The notes beneath the pieces are model-generated. The model ran no database searches, was not told where the DNA came from, and saw nothing but the letters and a program-made list of their open reading frames with translations. From contig JAMPIT010000174.1 of NCBI GenBank assembly GCA_026261815.1, positions 12,090,001 through 12,154,000 of the forward strand: DNA of 64,000 nt, in the 5' to 3' direction. This DNA comes from Monarcha castaneiventris obscurior. Taxonomy: Eukaryota > Chordata > Aves > Passeriformes > Monarchidae. A program made the translations under genes and the position numbers. This document shows, one piece after another, positions 14,201 to 26,314 of this stretch. Each line of letters opens with the position of its first letter. Position 1 is the stretch's first letter.

Positions 14201-15845
14201 CAGTGAAATGATCCAGGCACACCAAAATGGAAAGCAGGGTTTGCCTTATCTTTACTATGTAAAACGAGAATTACCAAAATGTAACAATTTTTGCAAAATG
14301 TACTGCAAATTTTAACCTAGTTAATTTTTTCACACTCTACATTTATTTGCACTTTGTGTGCTTTGAAGCAGGACCATTTTTCACCTGGATTTAGGAAACA
14401 TTGTCCATTGGCACCAAGTTGCCACGCCTGCACAATGTGAGTTCAATGAATTTCTTACACACGTTGTGTAGCCTCAGTGTAAAGTTTGGTTCATGTAAAG
14501 GGCGCATTAAAACTTGGAATGTTGTGGGGGAAAAGGCAGGGCACTTTCCAGTTCCCCTTCCAGACCCAATGATATTATTCATTCTCGGCAGCTCCGCTGG
14601 TTAGTCTACTAATTTCCCTCCAAAAGAACGCTCCTTTGGGTGCAATATCCAAGTGTATGTGTATGTCAACTGCCACACAGGCTTCCAAATGCCCACATTG
14701 ATCCAAGATACCATGAGTCACTGTTGACAGATGAGGAACATTCACACAAAATCCCCGCTGAAAGTTAAAGGAGAACTCACATTTTTCCTTGATGCTCATA
14801 CACAAACACATTGTGGTTAATGGTACACTCCAGAGATTTGGGGGGAAAAAAAAAATTAAAAATTGAAGTTGCAATTCACCTAAAATTGAACAGGACACTG
14901 ATTCAGTGTTTCCAAATTAAAGCAGCACTGGGTGGTTCAAAAAAAGTTCTAAAGACAGATTTCAGCAGACTAGAAACTGATACAACTATTACTCTATTGC
15001 TTTTAGTACACCCAAATTAATTTACAGCAGATGTGGATATAAATTAAACACTTTAAGTGAAATGTACTAAGCATGTCTCTAAAACTTCTTACCGTCTAGA
15101 AAGATTTTGATTAAACTTGGAATAAACTAATGTCACAATATAGTTCCTACATGTTTATAAATTTTGAAGACTAAGTAACCCAAGAAAGACATTACCAAGC
15201 AGCATCATGACATTCTGTTGCAGACCCCATTCACACTTCTAAGATAGCTGGGAAAATGACTCATTGTCCTGATGATGAGGAGGTTTCCTACTGATGAATA
15301 TGTATTTGAAAACCTTCAGGAATGAGTATCTCACGGCCTTGAAAGCAGTGCATTACCAATCAGTATATAACAAATACACTACTTTTTACAAAGTTTTCAA
15401 TACTTATTTCAACCATTTGTTTCCTGTAATGTCAAATAAATATTCAAAATAAAATCTTTTGGGTTTTTTTTCCATAAACAAATGTAATTCCAGTAGCAGC
15501 TGACATGGTTTGGTATAATGGCAAACACTCGGGCTTATTTCTAGCTAGTCTAATTATGAAAGGCATCAGGGTAGATGTGTTTTCTTTTTGTAGCCAGTTA
15601 TACTAATTTGACCTTCTGGGGAAACAATTTCAAAATGTCAACATTTGCATGCCTGCATCCTGCTATGAACTAAAAGGATTCGTGTGCAGAGGTCCTGCCT
15701 CAAGCTGTGACACACCACTTACCTCCTCAGAGGGAGTTAACACATTAATTTGAACAAATGAAATTAGAACTCTCCATGGTGGGCAGAGGAAACATACCCT
15801 GGCCATAGTGGCTGACTGCAGTTTAAGTGGAATATTGCTTAATTA

Positions 15846-15863
15846 AGCTGTTGTACAACAGCT
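15846..15863. other. 18-bp perfect palindrome with E-box
   Basis: AGCTGTTGTACAACAGCT equals its own reverse complement. Its right end overlaps CAGCTG (15859-15864), an E-box for bHLH factors, and CTTAATTAA, a homeodomain-type site, lies directly to the left. Function is inferred only. A palindrome of this length is expected about 0.24 times by chance in 64 kb, so it is only mildly notable. Confidence 0.6.
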
Positions 15864-18351
15864 GCATAAGGAGTGCATAAACACCCCACAAAAGAGGAGG
15901 TCTTCAAGCTTGGATGTGTTAAGTGAACATAGTACTGAGTTCCTTAAAAGGAAAGTTACTGTTGCCCTTTTTAGAAGGAAAGCTTTGAGATTTAAGAGAA
16001 TAATTTACACGTTTGCTGGTTTCTGCAGATGCATATTCCAGAAAGCACTCCTGAGATTCAGATGCTAACAAGTCTGAACAGGAATCTGGTAGAAAGGTCT
16101 GCAAGTTGAGGAAGCTCGCATCTGCTCCACTGCTTAGTTCAACCAGTTTGTGACCCTTGAGGTCTAATCCAAAGCCAAGCAAAGGCAGTGGGATTTACTG
16201 ATTGTGCTGAAAACTGCATCAAGCCAATGGATTAAGGGTATGATTCCTACAGGACCTATGTTTTCAGGAACTTCCTCCAAAACATTTACCCTTATAACCT
16301 CAGAAACATTTTTTTTAAAGTATGTACTTTAAGCTAAAACACAGGGTCCCAATGGATGTCACTAGGTAACACTCTTATGCACAGGGCTCCAAATACATTC
16401 CTTATTTTGTGATTAAATGTTCAAGCTGACATGCTTTGCAATGATCTCCTCAGGGAAAATATAAGCAGCGGGAGTTTTCTATTTTGCCTTAGTCCAACTC
16501 ATCTGAGCTGAGAGTGGGGTTTAGGAAGCAGGATTTGGTGTTGCTTCATGCGTGTTCTATGCATATCCCACTGTCTCCCAAATGCTCCCACTCTCTCAAA
16601 TGCTATTTGAGAACTCCATTTCAGAATAATACTAAAATAACAAATGATGTGCACTACACCTAACCTGGATACCTGATCTGGGCCCAAGCTTTAGTTATGT
16701 CACGAAGCAGTTTGCCGAAAATAAGTGTTATGTAGGTCAGTGGAAGTCGCAAGGTGCCCCTGAGGATCTCCACAAAGAGATCAGGTCTGTCTATATTTAA
16801 GAACATAAACTAATCAAACACCATTTTATTCTGCAAAAGAGACCTCGGCATTAAGCCGGGATGCAGTATTTTAACTGCAGCTATTCATTAATTATCATGA
16901 CAGATTAAAGTACATGTTTTTTGTATGTTATCCTAACTTTGTTCAATGTGCAGAATGGATGAAACACCAAATTTATCTTTCTTTTTGAGCTTTTCAGTAT
17001 TTTTCCTAATGACTACATACCCTTCAAATGCTGATCTGGAAGGAGGAATTAGTAAATTGCTTTTCATCTACAGTAAGGTAAAAATCTGTGTCAGAAACAT
17101 GATTCAGTGGAAAAGAAGCTTTTATGATTCCTAATTTATGTAGACACAAGAAGAGCGAAAACAAAAGTACCCCAACATAGTAGGCATTTAATCTACCCTG
17201 ATCTTTGAGGATAGCAGAGAAATCAACTACCTTAACCTTTTTGTCCCATCTCACTCATCACACACACTAGATTCTGCAATACATGAAGTAGGGGTGTAAC
17301 ACACAGATTTCACCTTGCTGCTTTACCCAGCCTCATTCTGCTTATCAAGAGATGCAGAAGTGCCTTAGAAATAACAGGAAAAAAAGTGTAATTAAAGGTT
17401 GCATGGTACTTCTGCGTATGAAATAGGCTGCTGAATTATCCAGTTGTGTGAGGAGAGAAAGTCTTCCTCTCTGGAATTCAGACTCATTAGTAGCCCAGGC
17501 TCTACATCACAGATTCACGTCCAGAAGTGAATGTGTAGGTCAAAAAATTCCAAATAGAAAGAAGCAAGACACTCACCATGCAAACTTTCGGTCCAGAGTA
17601 TCACACATTTTGAGAAACTAAAACCATCAATTTATCACAGGAAATACCAAGCACAGTTAATTAGTGTTCAAATAATAAGGCATTAACTATGAGAAAATGT
17701 ATGACTTCTAGTCTTAAAACTTACTTAACACACTTTTCTACTGAATTCAACAGACTTTTAATCCTGATTTAGATTATACACACTAAAATCTTTCTGCAAG
17801 TTGGGAATATAGACTGTTTGATAATTAGGGGAACACACTTCACATTTTACTGTGGAGTAAAAGCAGACTGAAATGGACAACCTGTAGCTTCCTCACATCG
17901 GAAGCCTCCATATATGCATGCACATCCTAATTCCTGTATAATCCTGAGTGGTTTACCTCTTAAAATAAACAGACTCTACCTTATGTCCTTACTGGATTAC
18001 TGTGAGTAGGATGTTTACATAAAGGATATAGCTAAGTATTCACTGAACATAACAAGACTACGATTCATTCCCATGCATTAGAGGCCATTATAATTTGGTG
18101 GCTATATTTAAATAAACCAATATTTAACTGTGATGGCAATTACTATCTGAAGTTAATACTCTAATTGTGTCCAATCATTCCACTCCAGTGTCTGATTCAT
18201 TGAAATGTTCATCTGCACTACCACTACCTATTAAGTGTAAATATGAAGATGAGAATTTTGTGTGAGAGAAAGAAAGCATAATTTATACTCCAGGTGTATT
18301 AGATGCCAGTTTAGTAAACATTCGTATTTTCAGAGTTAATAATACTAATTA

Positions 18352-18371
18352 CACTGTGCATCACTGTGCAT
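18352..18371 (+). repeat. 10-bp tandem duplication
   Basis: CACTGTGCAT occurs twice in perfect tandem in intron 1. Confidence 0.85.
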
Positions 18372-21300
18372 CTTAATGCAAAGATCTAACCACAATCTAA
18401 TAAACAACAGGACCCAAGCCTCATTGTCAGTCACTTATTTGGGCAGTGCAGAAAAGTTTCAAAATGGAAATAAATATTGTAAACCTTTTTTTGTATTATC
18501 CTAATTGTGGGATATCTCCATGACATGAAGCAAAAATTCCTGAAGTTGTGCTGACCTGAACTATGGTGAACCGCAAAAACCAAGTGCCATTTCAGGCTGA
18601 CACAGCACCACAAGACTGGAACTTATTGAGCTTGAGTGAGTAATGTCTGTGGAAAAAAAGAGATGGCTAAGGGGTGATCTAAGTGTTGTCTTTGATTACC
18701 TGTTGGGCACAGTGAAAGAACAAGAGATAACATGAACAAGTTGAGTCAGGGAAATACTGAATGGGATATAGAGAAAAAACTCTTAACTGGAACAAGAACC
18801 AGAGAATTTACAGTCCTCACCCTTGGATACCGTCAAAATTTGACACAATCAGACACAAACCCCCCAGTCTAATTCTGAATATAGTGTTGCTTTGAGCAGG
18901 AGGTTGAATTAGAACCTTCCAATCATATTTTTTTCCCTATGCATTAAATATTTTGATTTCGCTGTGATAAATTAGGAGCTAAAAAAAAGAAAAAAAACAA
19001 AAAACAAGACATTATTTTCAAGTTCCTCCTGTTATTAAAACAAACAGAACAATCCTCCAAAATTTATTAATTTCTCTTAAAGCTGATTTTTCCTGAGGTA
19101 TTCCTGAGGGTCAAAATTCCCTTAAGGTAAGCAAGAGCAGAAAGCAAATAAATGGGCAACAGGAGATACGGCACACTTTGGTCCTTGTAAAGCAGCTGGG
19201 GGCTACAGTGGAGCATAAATTCTACTGCTTCTGCATTACTGAGCAAACGAGGATGCACAGCTTTCCCTAAAAGACAGAGACTGAAATGCAAAATGTATTG
19301 TAGTTTTATGAATGTGATATATGTCAAATACAGGAATTCAGATGCAATTTTGGCCAGATTCTCAAAGAGCATAATATATGTCAATATAGCTATGTGGATG
19401 TTAATCTACTGATCATGTTTTCATTTGTTGTGCCCTCATATATTCCCAACACAATCTCTTTTTAAGTAACAGCATTTATAAATCATCCAAACTTGAATAG
19501 GCAATAGTTCATCTGGATTGATATTTCCTACAAAATAGTCCTTTATGTATTACTGCTGTTTGCATTTATTACATGACCACATTAAAGGTCCCTGTGAAAA
19601 TTTTTCATGAGACAATGTGGTAAATAGCAAATAAAATGGGCACAGGTAAACATCACCTTAATGGTGGATTAAGTAACAATCTCAACACACTGAAAAAATT
19701 TGTGTCCTTTTGACTTCAGCATTCCCCAAATCTCACTCCAGCTGCTGAACAGCATATGCACCACAGTCATAAAGAGCACAATGAGACTTAACAAACACGG
19801 TTTCACAGTCTATTTTGCAGAAGAATAGCCTGGAAGAAACAGTGAAGGTACTTACAGAGTTCAGAGTGTAATTTGTTGTGGCTATTTAAAAAACAAGGGA
19901 ATGTTGATATAGAAAGACAAAAGAACTGCAGTGTTAAGAGTAACTCCTTTTCCTTTTACGGCTTGTTACTGCATGGCTGAACATTGCCACTTACTTTGTA
20001 TTTTCAGACCATACTGAATTTAGGAAAACTCTTTTGTTCCATTTGCAGCCCACATGCTGACACAGCATCTCATCTCTTATTGTTCTGACTTAACTATTAT
20101 CTGATATATTTGATGTGCTAAAAGATAAGTAGCACAAAGATTCCAATTACCTTAGAGATACCAGAAGAAAAATCACTTAGCAAAAGAACAGCTGAGAAGA
20201 GACTGTTTCTGGCAGTTTCACTCTGGGGTGTGTGTTAGACCCACAAATGTCAGTTCAGACCCTGTAAGTCAGGAGCCTTTGTTGGGGCTCTGCTGTGCAC
20301 TGAATGATCTCACCCTCTCCTGACTCCCACACACAGAGGTATACAGGGAAGAGCAGGCTCAACCAGTCTTAAATTCCTCTGACAGTTCAGACACCAGATA
20401 GATTCTGTAGCAGTGGAAGCAGGGCTCATAGCAACAGTTAGAGAGATATGTTTTGAAGGAACAGATTTACTCAAGGTTAATAAATGTTTCTCCTGTCATT
20501 TTCCATGGATGATAGTTCTAGTGATGAGCAAATCCTCACAATGGAAATCTGGCTCCTAAGAAAATTTTTAAAAGCCTGCAGGATCTGATAAGGCACAGTA
20601 CTAAGCAGAAAGGACTGATTCCCACATGGTTCCCCTGAAAATTTCTGAGACAGAGGCTTCTCAAAATCTGAGCCCTCACAGCTCCAGCCTTGCCTAGAAT
20701 TGATGTAATCAAGCTGTACTTCATCAGTATTGCATCAGCTTGATTTGTATCAACAATCTGAAGAAGCTCTCAGAAGTTTTTTTCTTTTAAACTAATTTAA
20801 AAAATAAATAAAATTTTGCTGTTTGATTTCCTCATGGGGAAGTAAGTTCCATGGTTGCGGCAAAAAAAGTGAAGTAGATGACCTGATAAAAATCAAAACC
20901 TCTGCTTTTTTGCTGGGGAACAGAATAGGGCATGGGGTAACTTCATCATTAGGATCACAGCAGAAACTAGGAATCTCCATAGCTCTTCAAGTGATCATTT
21001 TACATACTAGAAAGGAAATTTCAATGAATACATGGTATAAAAAAGCAAACTGCTAGAGAGTAAAAGCTCTTTTACAAAAAAAAAATTGCACTGTGGTTCC
21101 AGAAGAGACAAGCATTCCTAGCTGTGTTCCTGAACAAAGGCTATCAAATGAAGGCAGGAGGAAATAAAGCTCGACTCCATGTGATGTGTGCCAACTGTGG
21201 TCTCATAAAGCCAAGAAATCTTGGAATGCTTCGAGTATGTAGTATTTTTAGAGTTCTAATAAGGCACACCTGAGCTCCTCTTAACCACATTTAAAGACAT

Positions 21301-24300
21301 GTGCCACAGAAGCTAGATTTTGCTGTGCATTTTTGCCTATTCCAGTAACCTGTAATTAAAAAGCATTCATGTGGAGGAGAGCAGAGCACTCAGTTTGCCT
21401 GTTCAGATTCCTCTGAATTACTCCTACATACTGTTCCAAAGGGCATAACATATAGTAATGTACTGAAATTATTCTTAAGTCATTTGGCTAAGAAGAGTAG
21501 ATGACACTGCTATGTCTGCCTTGTTGAAATCAAATATTCTTGTATCTCCTACAGATGTTCTTCCTCAATTTCTTGACTTACTGGAGTGTATGTCTACACC
21601 AGCTGTCTTCCTTCAGCATCTCCAGAACTGAGCCAGAACAAGAAACAAACCTGTCTCTACTATTAATAAGATTTATTTTCATTTTACCTAACTAAGCAGT
21701 GCAATAAAAGAGAAAGCTGTAAGAATTAAGCTCCTCCACACAGACATACTAGCTACAATAACCTTACTGTCCACCCTGGTATGCAAGTATTGGTATCAAA
21801 AATTACACTGCACACAGAGAAGTCAAAATGAACTATGACAGCATGAAGGAACTGAGGGACTGTTGGTTTCACTCCATCCAAAAAAGGAAGAGGTGATGTT
21901 ACCCAGAAGCCAGATGCAGTCCCAGCAGTGCCAAAATAATCAGATCTCGTATATACAGTATATGTGATCCAGAGATGGAATACAGGTAGCCAGTCACTTG
22001 GAACAGTCATGTGCCAAACAACTCTAGTAGCACAATACTAGGAAAAAAAGCATGGAATCAAAATACACACTGTGTGGTATCAAAACAAAGGAGGACTAGG
22101 AAAATGTTCAAATACCTCAAGTTTTACAGGAATCCAGTTACATTTTTATTAAAAATAATAATAATATAGAATTATATTAAAATTAAATGCTGTCTGCTTT
22201 TAAGTCAAGGAATTTAGTTTGTATGTCATCCAGGAGTCAGTGTATCAGTACAGAACATGTATAATTATTCTTTCCTGGTCAGAAGCTGGGCTGGCACTTT
22301 CTGTACTAGCTGATCTCCTGTAAGATTTACTATTATTTTCTGCTAGAATATATTGCACTACTGATCCCCAAATACACACACTGGTTGTCTACTATGGCAA
22401 CATCTTACTGCTGACTTGGACTACTGAATATGGGGCTATGGAAAAAATTGACAGAATCTCCCTTAAGTGCCCAGTGACAAGAGTCAACACAGCAAATTTT
22501 GGATAGAAAACAGATCAAGCTTCTTCAGCATGAAGATGGTCAACCATTGGCACAGAGGGAATAACTGACAGACCTGCCCACTGTCATCATCTATTAGGGT
22601 AAAGCAAACGCTTACTTATATTCTCTTTTTAACAGCTACTGTTGTTTTCACATAGGCATTCATTTTTTAAAAAATATATGTCCCATCACATCTATAGCAG
22701 TCTACATGGTAAAACCTCTTTCCTTAAGTAGGAAGGAACAAGGACAGTGATGAATTAGGGTTTTCTGTCAGGGCACACAGACACCTAAAGCAGAACCAGT
22801 TGGGTAAAACAAGCAAAAATACCCAAGGTAATAGCAGTGTATGTGTACCATGTGTTATGCAGCTGAGACTAGAAACTCTGAGACTAGAGTTTCTCTAAAA
22901 CTCCCCTAAAATTGAGACCTTGTAGTTCTGAGAAAACTATTGCAACTAGAATTGCAGTTAGAATTACAAACTGAGATAAAGCGAAAACAAAATCTTTCCC
23001 CAGTTTTCTGTCAGTGAAAACCCCAGTACTTTTGCTGCTGCTGCTGTCGTTGAAATAAAGATATCTCAGGAGCACAAGAACACTGTGGGGGTGGATACAG
23101 AAAAAGTGGCAACCACAGACACAACTTCAAGCAAGCAAGTTCAAACTTTAATGACCTGTGTAGGAAGATAAATGAGACTTCAAGAGAAAACAGCGCTGTT
23201 GGCATGAGGATGTTGTTAGGTGCAGCAGGCAAGCACTCTCAGAACTGATAAATTGGTAGCTGACAAAGAGCTACATCTTATAATGATGACTGTGTAAGGC
23301 ATGATATATTTTTTCTACTGGTTCTTTGTCTTTCATCTCATGTGTTTGATGAATCCTAAATTAATATTGTGCTCTGTTTGAAATCAGAGAGGAAAAACAA
23401 CAGGCACTTATCAATTACATTATTTTATCTCTCAATTATCCTTAATTTAATAATTGTATTATTTTCGCTTCTGTTATATCTTTAAGGGCTTCTATTGCAA
23501 ACACTATTTTTTCAGGTGGTTTAGGTTACCAACAATTTTCAGTAAGAGTACTTTTCCATCTTTTTTTTCCCCTTTTTTCTTTTTTTTTCCAAAAGCTCTT
23601 CACTATATCATTATTTTGTCTAATCATCAGCCTTCCTGGAAATATTAATCATTATGTCTACTAGACTTTCAGAATAACCTGCGTCAAGTTTCTTTAAATT
23701 GCTTCTCTGTTTATTTTAGCCACAGTCTGAATAAAATTATTTGAATAAACAGGTCTGAAGCATATCCTGAATTGTACAGTTGGGATATGAACCCAAAATC
23801 CAACATAATTCCTGGCATTATAGTAATAGTATTTAGTAGAAGAAAGAACTGTATTAAATTATAAGTGCCTGTGGAAAGGAATTCTGTGAAGCTAGTTCTA
23901 TTTTACCTAGTAAAACATTTTTTATTATCCTTTATTTCTTATACAAAAGAGCATGAGTCTTATCAGGGAAGAACTACAAGAGTTTTGCCATGGCATTTTT
24001 TGGCTGATCGCATACTCCACCATTTCCGTGTCATTCAGAACTAATCAGCTGAAGTACCAACTTAAAGATACCATGATGTGAAATTTAATGATAACATGTT
24101 ATGTGAAAGAAGCAACAAGATTAAAATTATAGAATATCTAGTATTTAATGTCCAACCCAGTCTAAATACTACAGTGCTTTGTGGGACATAGAACTTGAAT
24201 GGTTAAATGACCTAGGTCTAACATATTCCAATTTAGACAAGAACAGTGATCACAGTTTGGAAGCCCCAGAGCAAAGTTTCTAAATTCATTTTTCATCATT

Positions 24301-24367
24301 TCTTTACAATAAGTGGCATGAAACGCTTTATGTAAGTCTATCACAGATGGATGGACATTACCTTGAG

Positions 24368-24516
24368 GTGGTCCTTAGCACTGCTCTATTTCAAACCTCC
24401 AAGAAAGTTTCTGTGTTACTGATTTTAGTTTTCATTTGGTCCTGCATTGAGCAAAGGGGTCTGATCCAAAACTTTGTATTCTGAAGACTCGTACATCTCT
24501 CTATCTCCACAGGAAC
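24368..24516 (+). repeat. Direct repeat pair, copy 1 (149 bp)
   Basis: This 149-bp segment, GTGGTCCTTAGC to CTCCACAGGAAC, recurs at 26167-26314 in the same orientation. By eye there are 16 substitutions and one 1-base gap (about 89% identity). Similarity begins and ends abruptly, and the flanks are unrelated. No terminal inverted repeats, poly(A) or target-site duplication are obvious. It could be an unclassified dispersed repeat or a local duplication of a short functional element. Confidence 0.85.
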
Positions 24517-26166
24517 AGAAGGTGTTAATGAGAACACAGTTGTAGTTCTAGGAGCTCACAAAACTTACATAATTATTTTGGCGGCTCAGGGAATACACAA
24601 GGACATTTTGAGATATTGATAGATTAATACAGCTTGGCATGGAGAATGCTTTGACTACTGATCTGTGTTTGTGCAAGTGGCTCAGCCTGCTCTGTGCAAG
24701 GGATGGGCTGGATAGAGCTGTGGCAAGGACAGTCAGTCACACTTACTAAGCTTCAGCTATTGCCTGTAATTAAAAACCAACTGGCTTGATATTTGTCTCA
24801 TAAAATAACGGCTACAAAAGTGCTGGCACTAATAGCTCACACAGTATTTACTGTTTCACATTTTCCAGGTTTAGAAAACAAAAGTCTTGGTTAGCTAAAC
24901 AAAACCAGTGTAAGAAATAGGCCAATATATTCTGAATAATAAAAGCATAAAACCCATGTAGTTGAAATACAGAATAGTTTTGCTTTGCTCATTGAGTGCT
25001 ATTGAATTTTTGGCATGGAAGAATAAAAAGAAAAAAGAGCAGATGGTGAAAGAAATAAATTAAGCTGCTGGTAATGGAATACAATATCACACTGAATTAT
25101 AAAGCATGATGAACAGAAATCCCATTAAATAAGCTCTTACACTCAGTATAAGAGGTTCATATTGTTGACGTTCATATCTGATTATTTTGGTTTATACTCT
25201 ATTTTTCTAGAGTTTTTATTTTCAATACAGATCCCAACATGAAGTCAAAACAGAAATCCAAGGCAATGTAAAAGAGATGCAAAGGTGCCCTTTTCACAGT
25301 CTTCACCCACAAGCCAGACATTCTAGTAATGTTCTGAAATGCATAGTATTGTAAAATCAATCAAAAACTGTATACTTTCCTTTTTTAAGAGTCCTTACTC
25401 CCTACCATAGATTTGAAGGTCTATGTGTGTGTATGGCTGAAGCCTTAACATCATTTTCCAATCCTTCCAGTTTAAAAAAGAATGTTCTCTTTTGTCTCAA
25501 GATCTTGCTTTGTTTATATCTTTAAACTTTGGGAACAATAAACTGCTACTGTTAAAAATCAATGCATTTAAGAAAAAAGTGTAAGATGTGTTCATTTGAA
25601 TGCTGTGCAAGGTACCCTATATTCAGAAGTAAAATTACAATGCCAAACTTTGTCCTGGTAAAAAGATATATAACTTTTCAGGAAGTCACAATTTAACTCT
25701 TCAGTAACAAGTTTCTATTTTTTGATGTAATCTAATCAGCATTAAAGTCACAGGCACTTTGGCACTTTATTAATTGTGGTAGAGAGGTTTAATTTTCAGA
25801 TATTGAAAGTTGTTTGGCTTCACAATATTCTCATCTTTCTTTAACTTAAGTGTTCCCCCAAAACACAGCACTATGTGGCAAACAGTCTAATATCAGTGCA
25901 GCTGCCTCAAGAGAATTTTCTTTCAAGACCTATTTAGAAAAACTGTATTCACACCCACAGGAATATTTTAGGCCTGTATTTCTTATTACAGATCACTGGT
26001 TCCCTATTCTGCTGCATTTCCTCATCTCATGCCCCACAGTGATGGGAGGATCAATGTCAGCCAATATGCATTGCTAGCCCTGACCATTAATCAACACCTG
26101 CCTCATCAGACACCACCAACAGATACAGGATACCTAGAATAATTTCCAAAGCTCTGGAAAGAGTCT

Positions 26167-26314
26167 GTGGTCCTCACCACCGCTCTATCTCAAACCTCCA
26201 AGAAAGTTTCTGTATTACTGATTTTAGTGTTCATTTGAACCTGTATTGAGCCAAGTGGTCTGATCTGAAACTTTGTATCTGAAGACTCATACATGTCTCT
26301 ATCTCCATAGGAAC
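26167..26314 (+). repeat. Direct repeat pair, copy 2 (148 bp)
   Basis: This is the second copy of the segment at 24368-24516, 1.8 kb downstream. The longest shared stretch covers CAAACCTCCAAGAAAGTTTC, and shared blocks continue to TCTCTATCTCCA. The 11% divergence suggests the duplication or insertions are not recent. I recognise no coding potential shared by the two copies. Confidence 0.85.

Noticed and set aside
19067..19384. 105-codon minus-strand open frame with hydrophobic segments
   Set aside because: The hydrophobicity follows from T-rich codons. No splice context or family motif; lies in the middle of intron 1.
22871..22894. Hairpin with 9-bp arms (AGAAACTCT / AGAGTTTCT) and 6-nt loop
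   Set aside because: Arms of this length with short loops are expected several times in 64 kb by chance, and nothing around it suggests a function.
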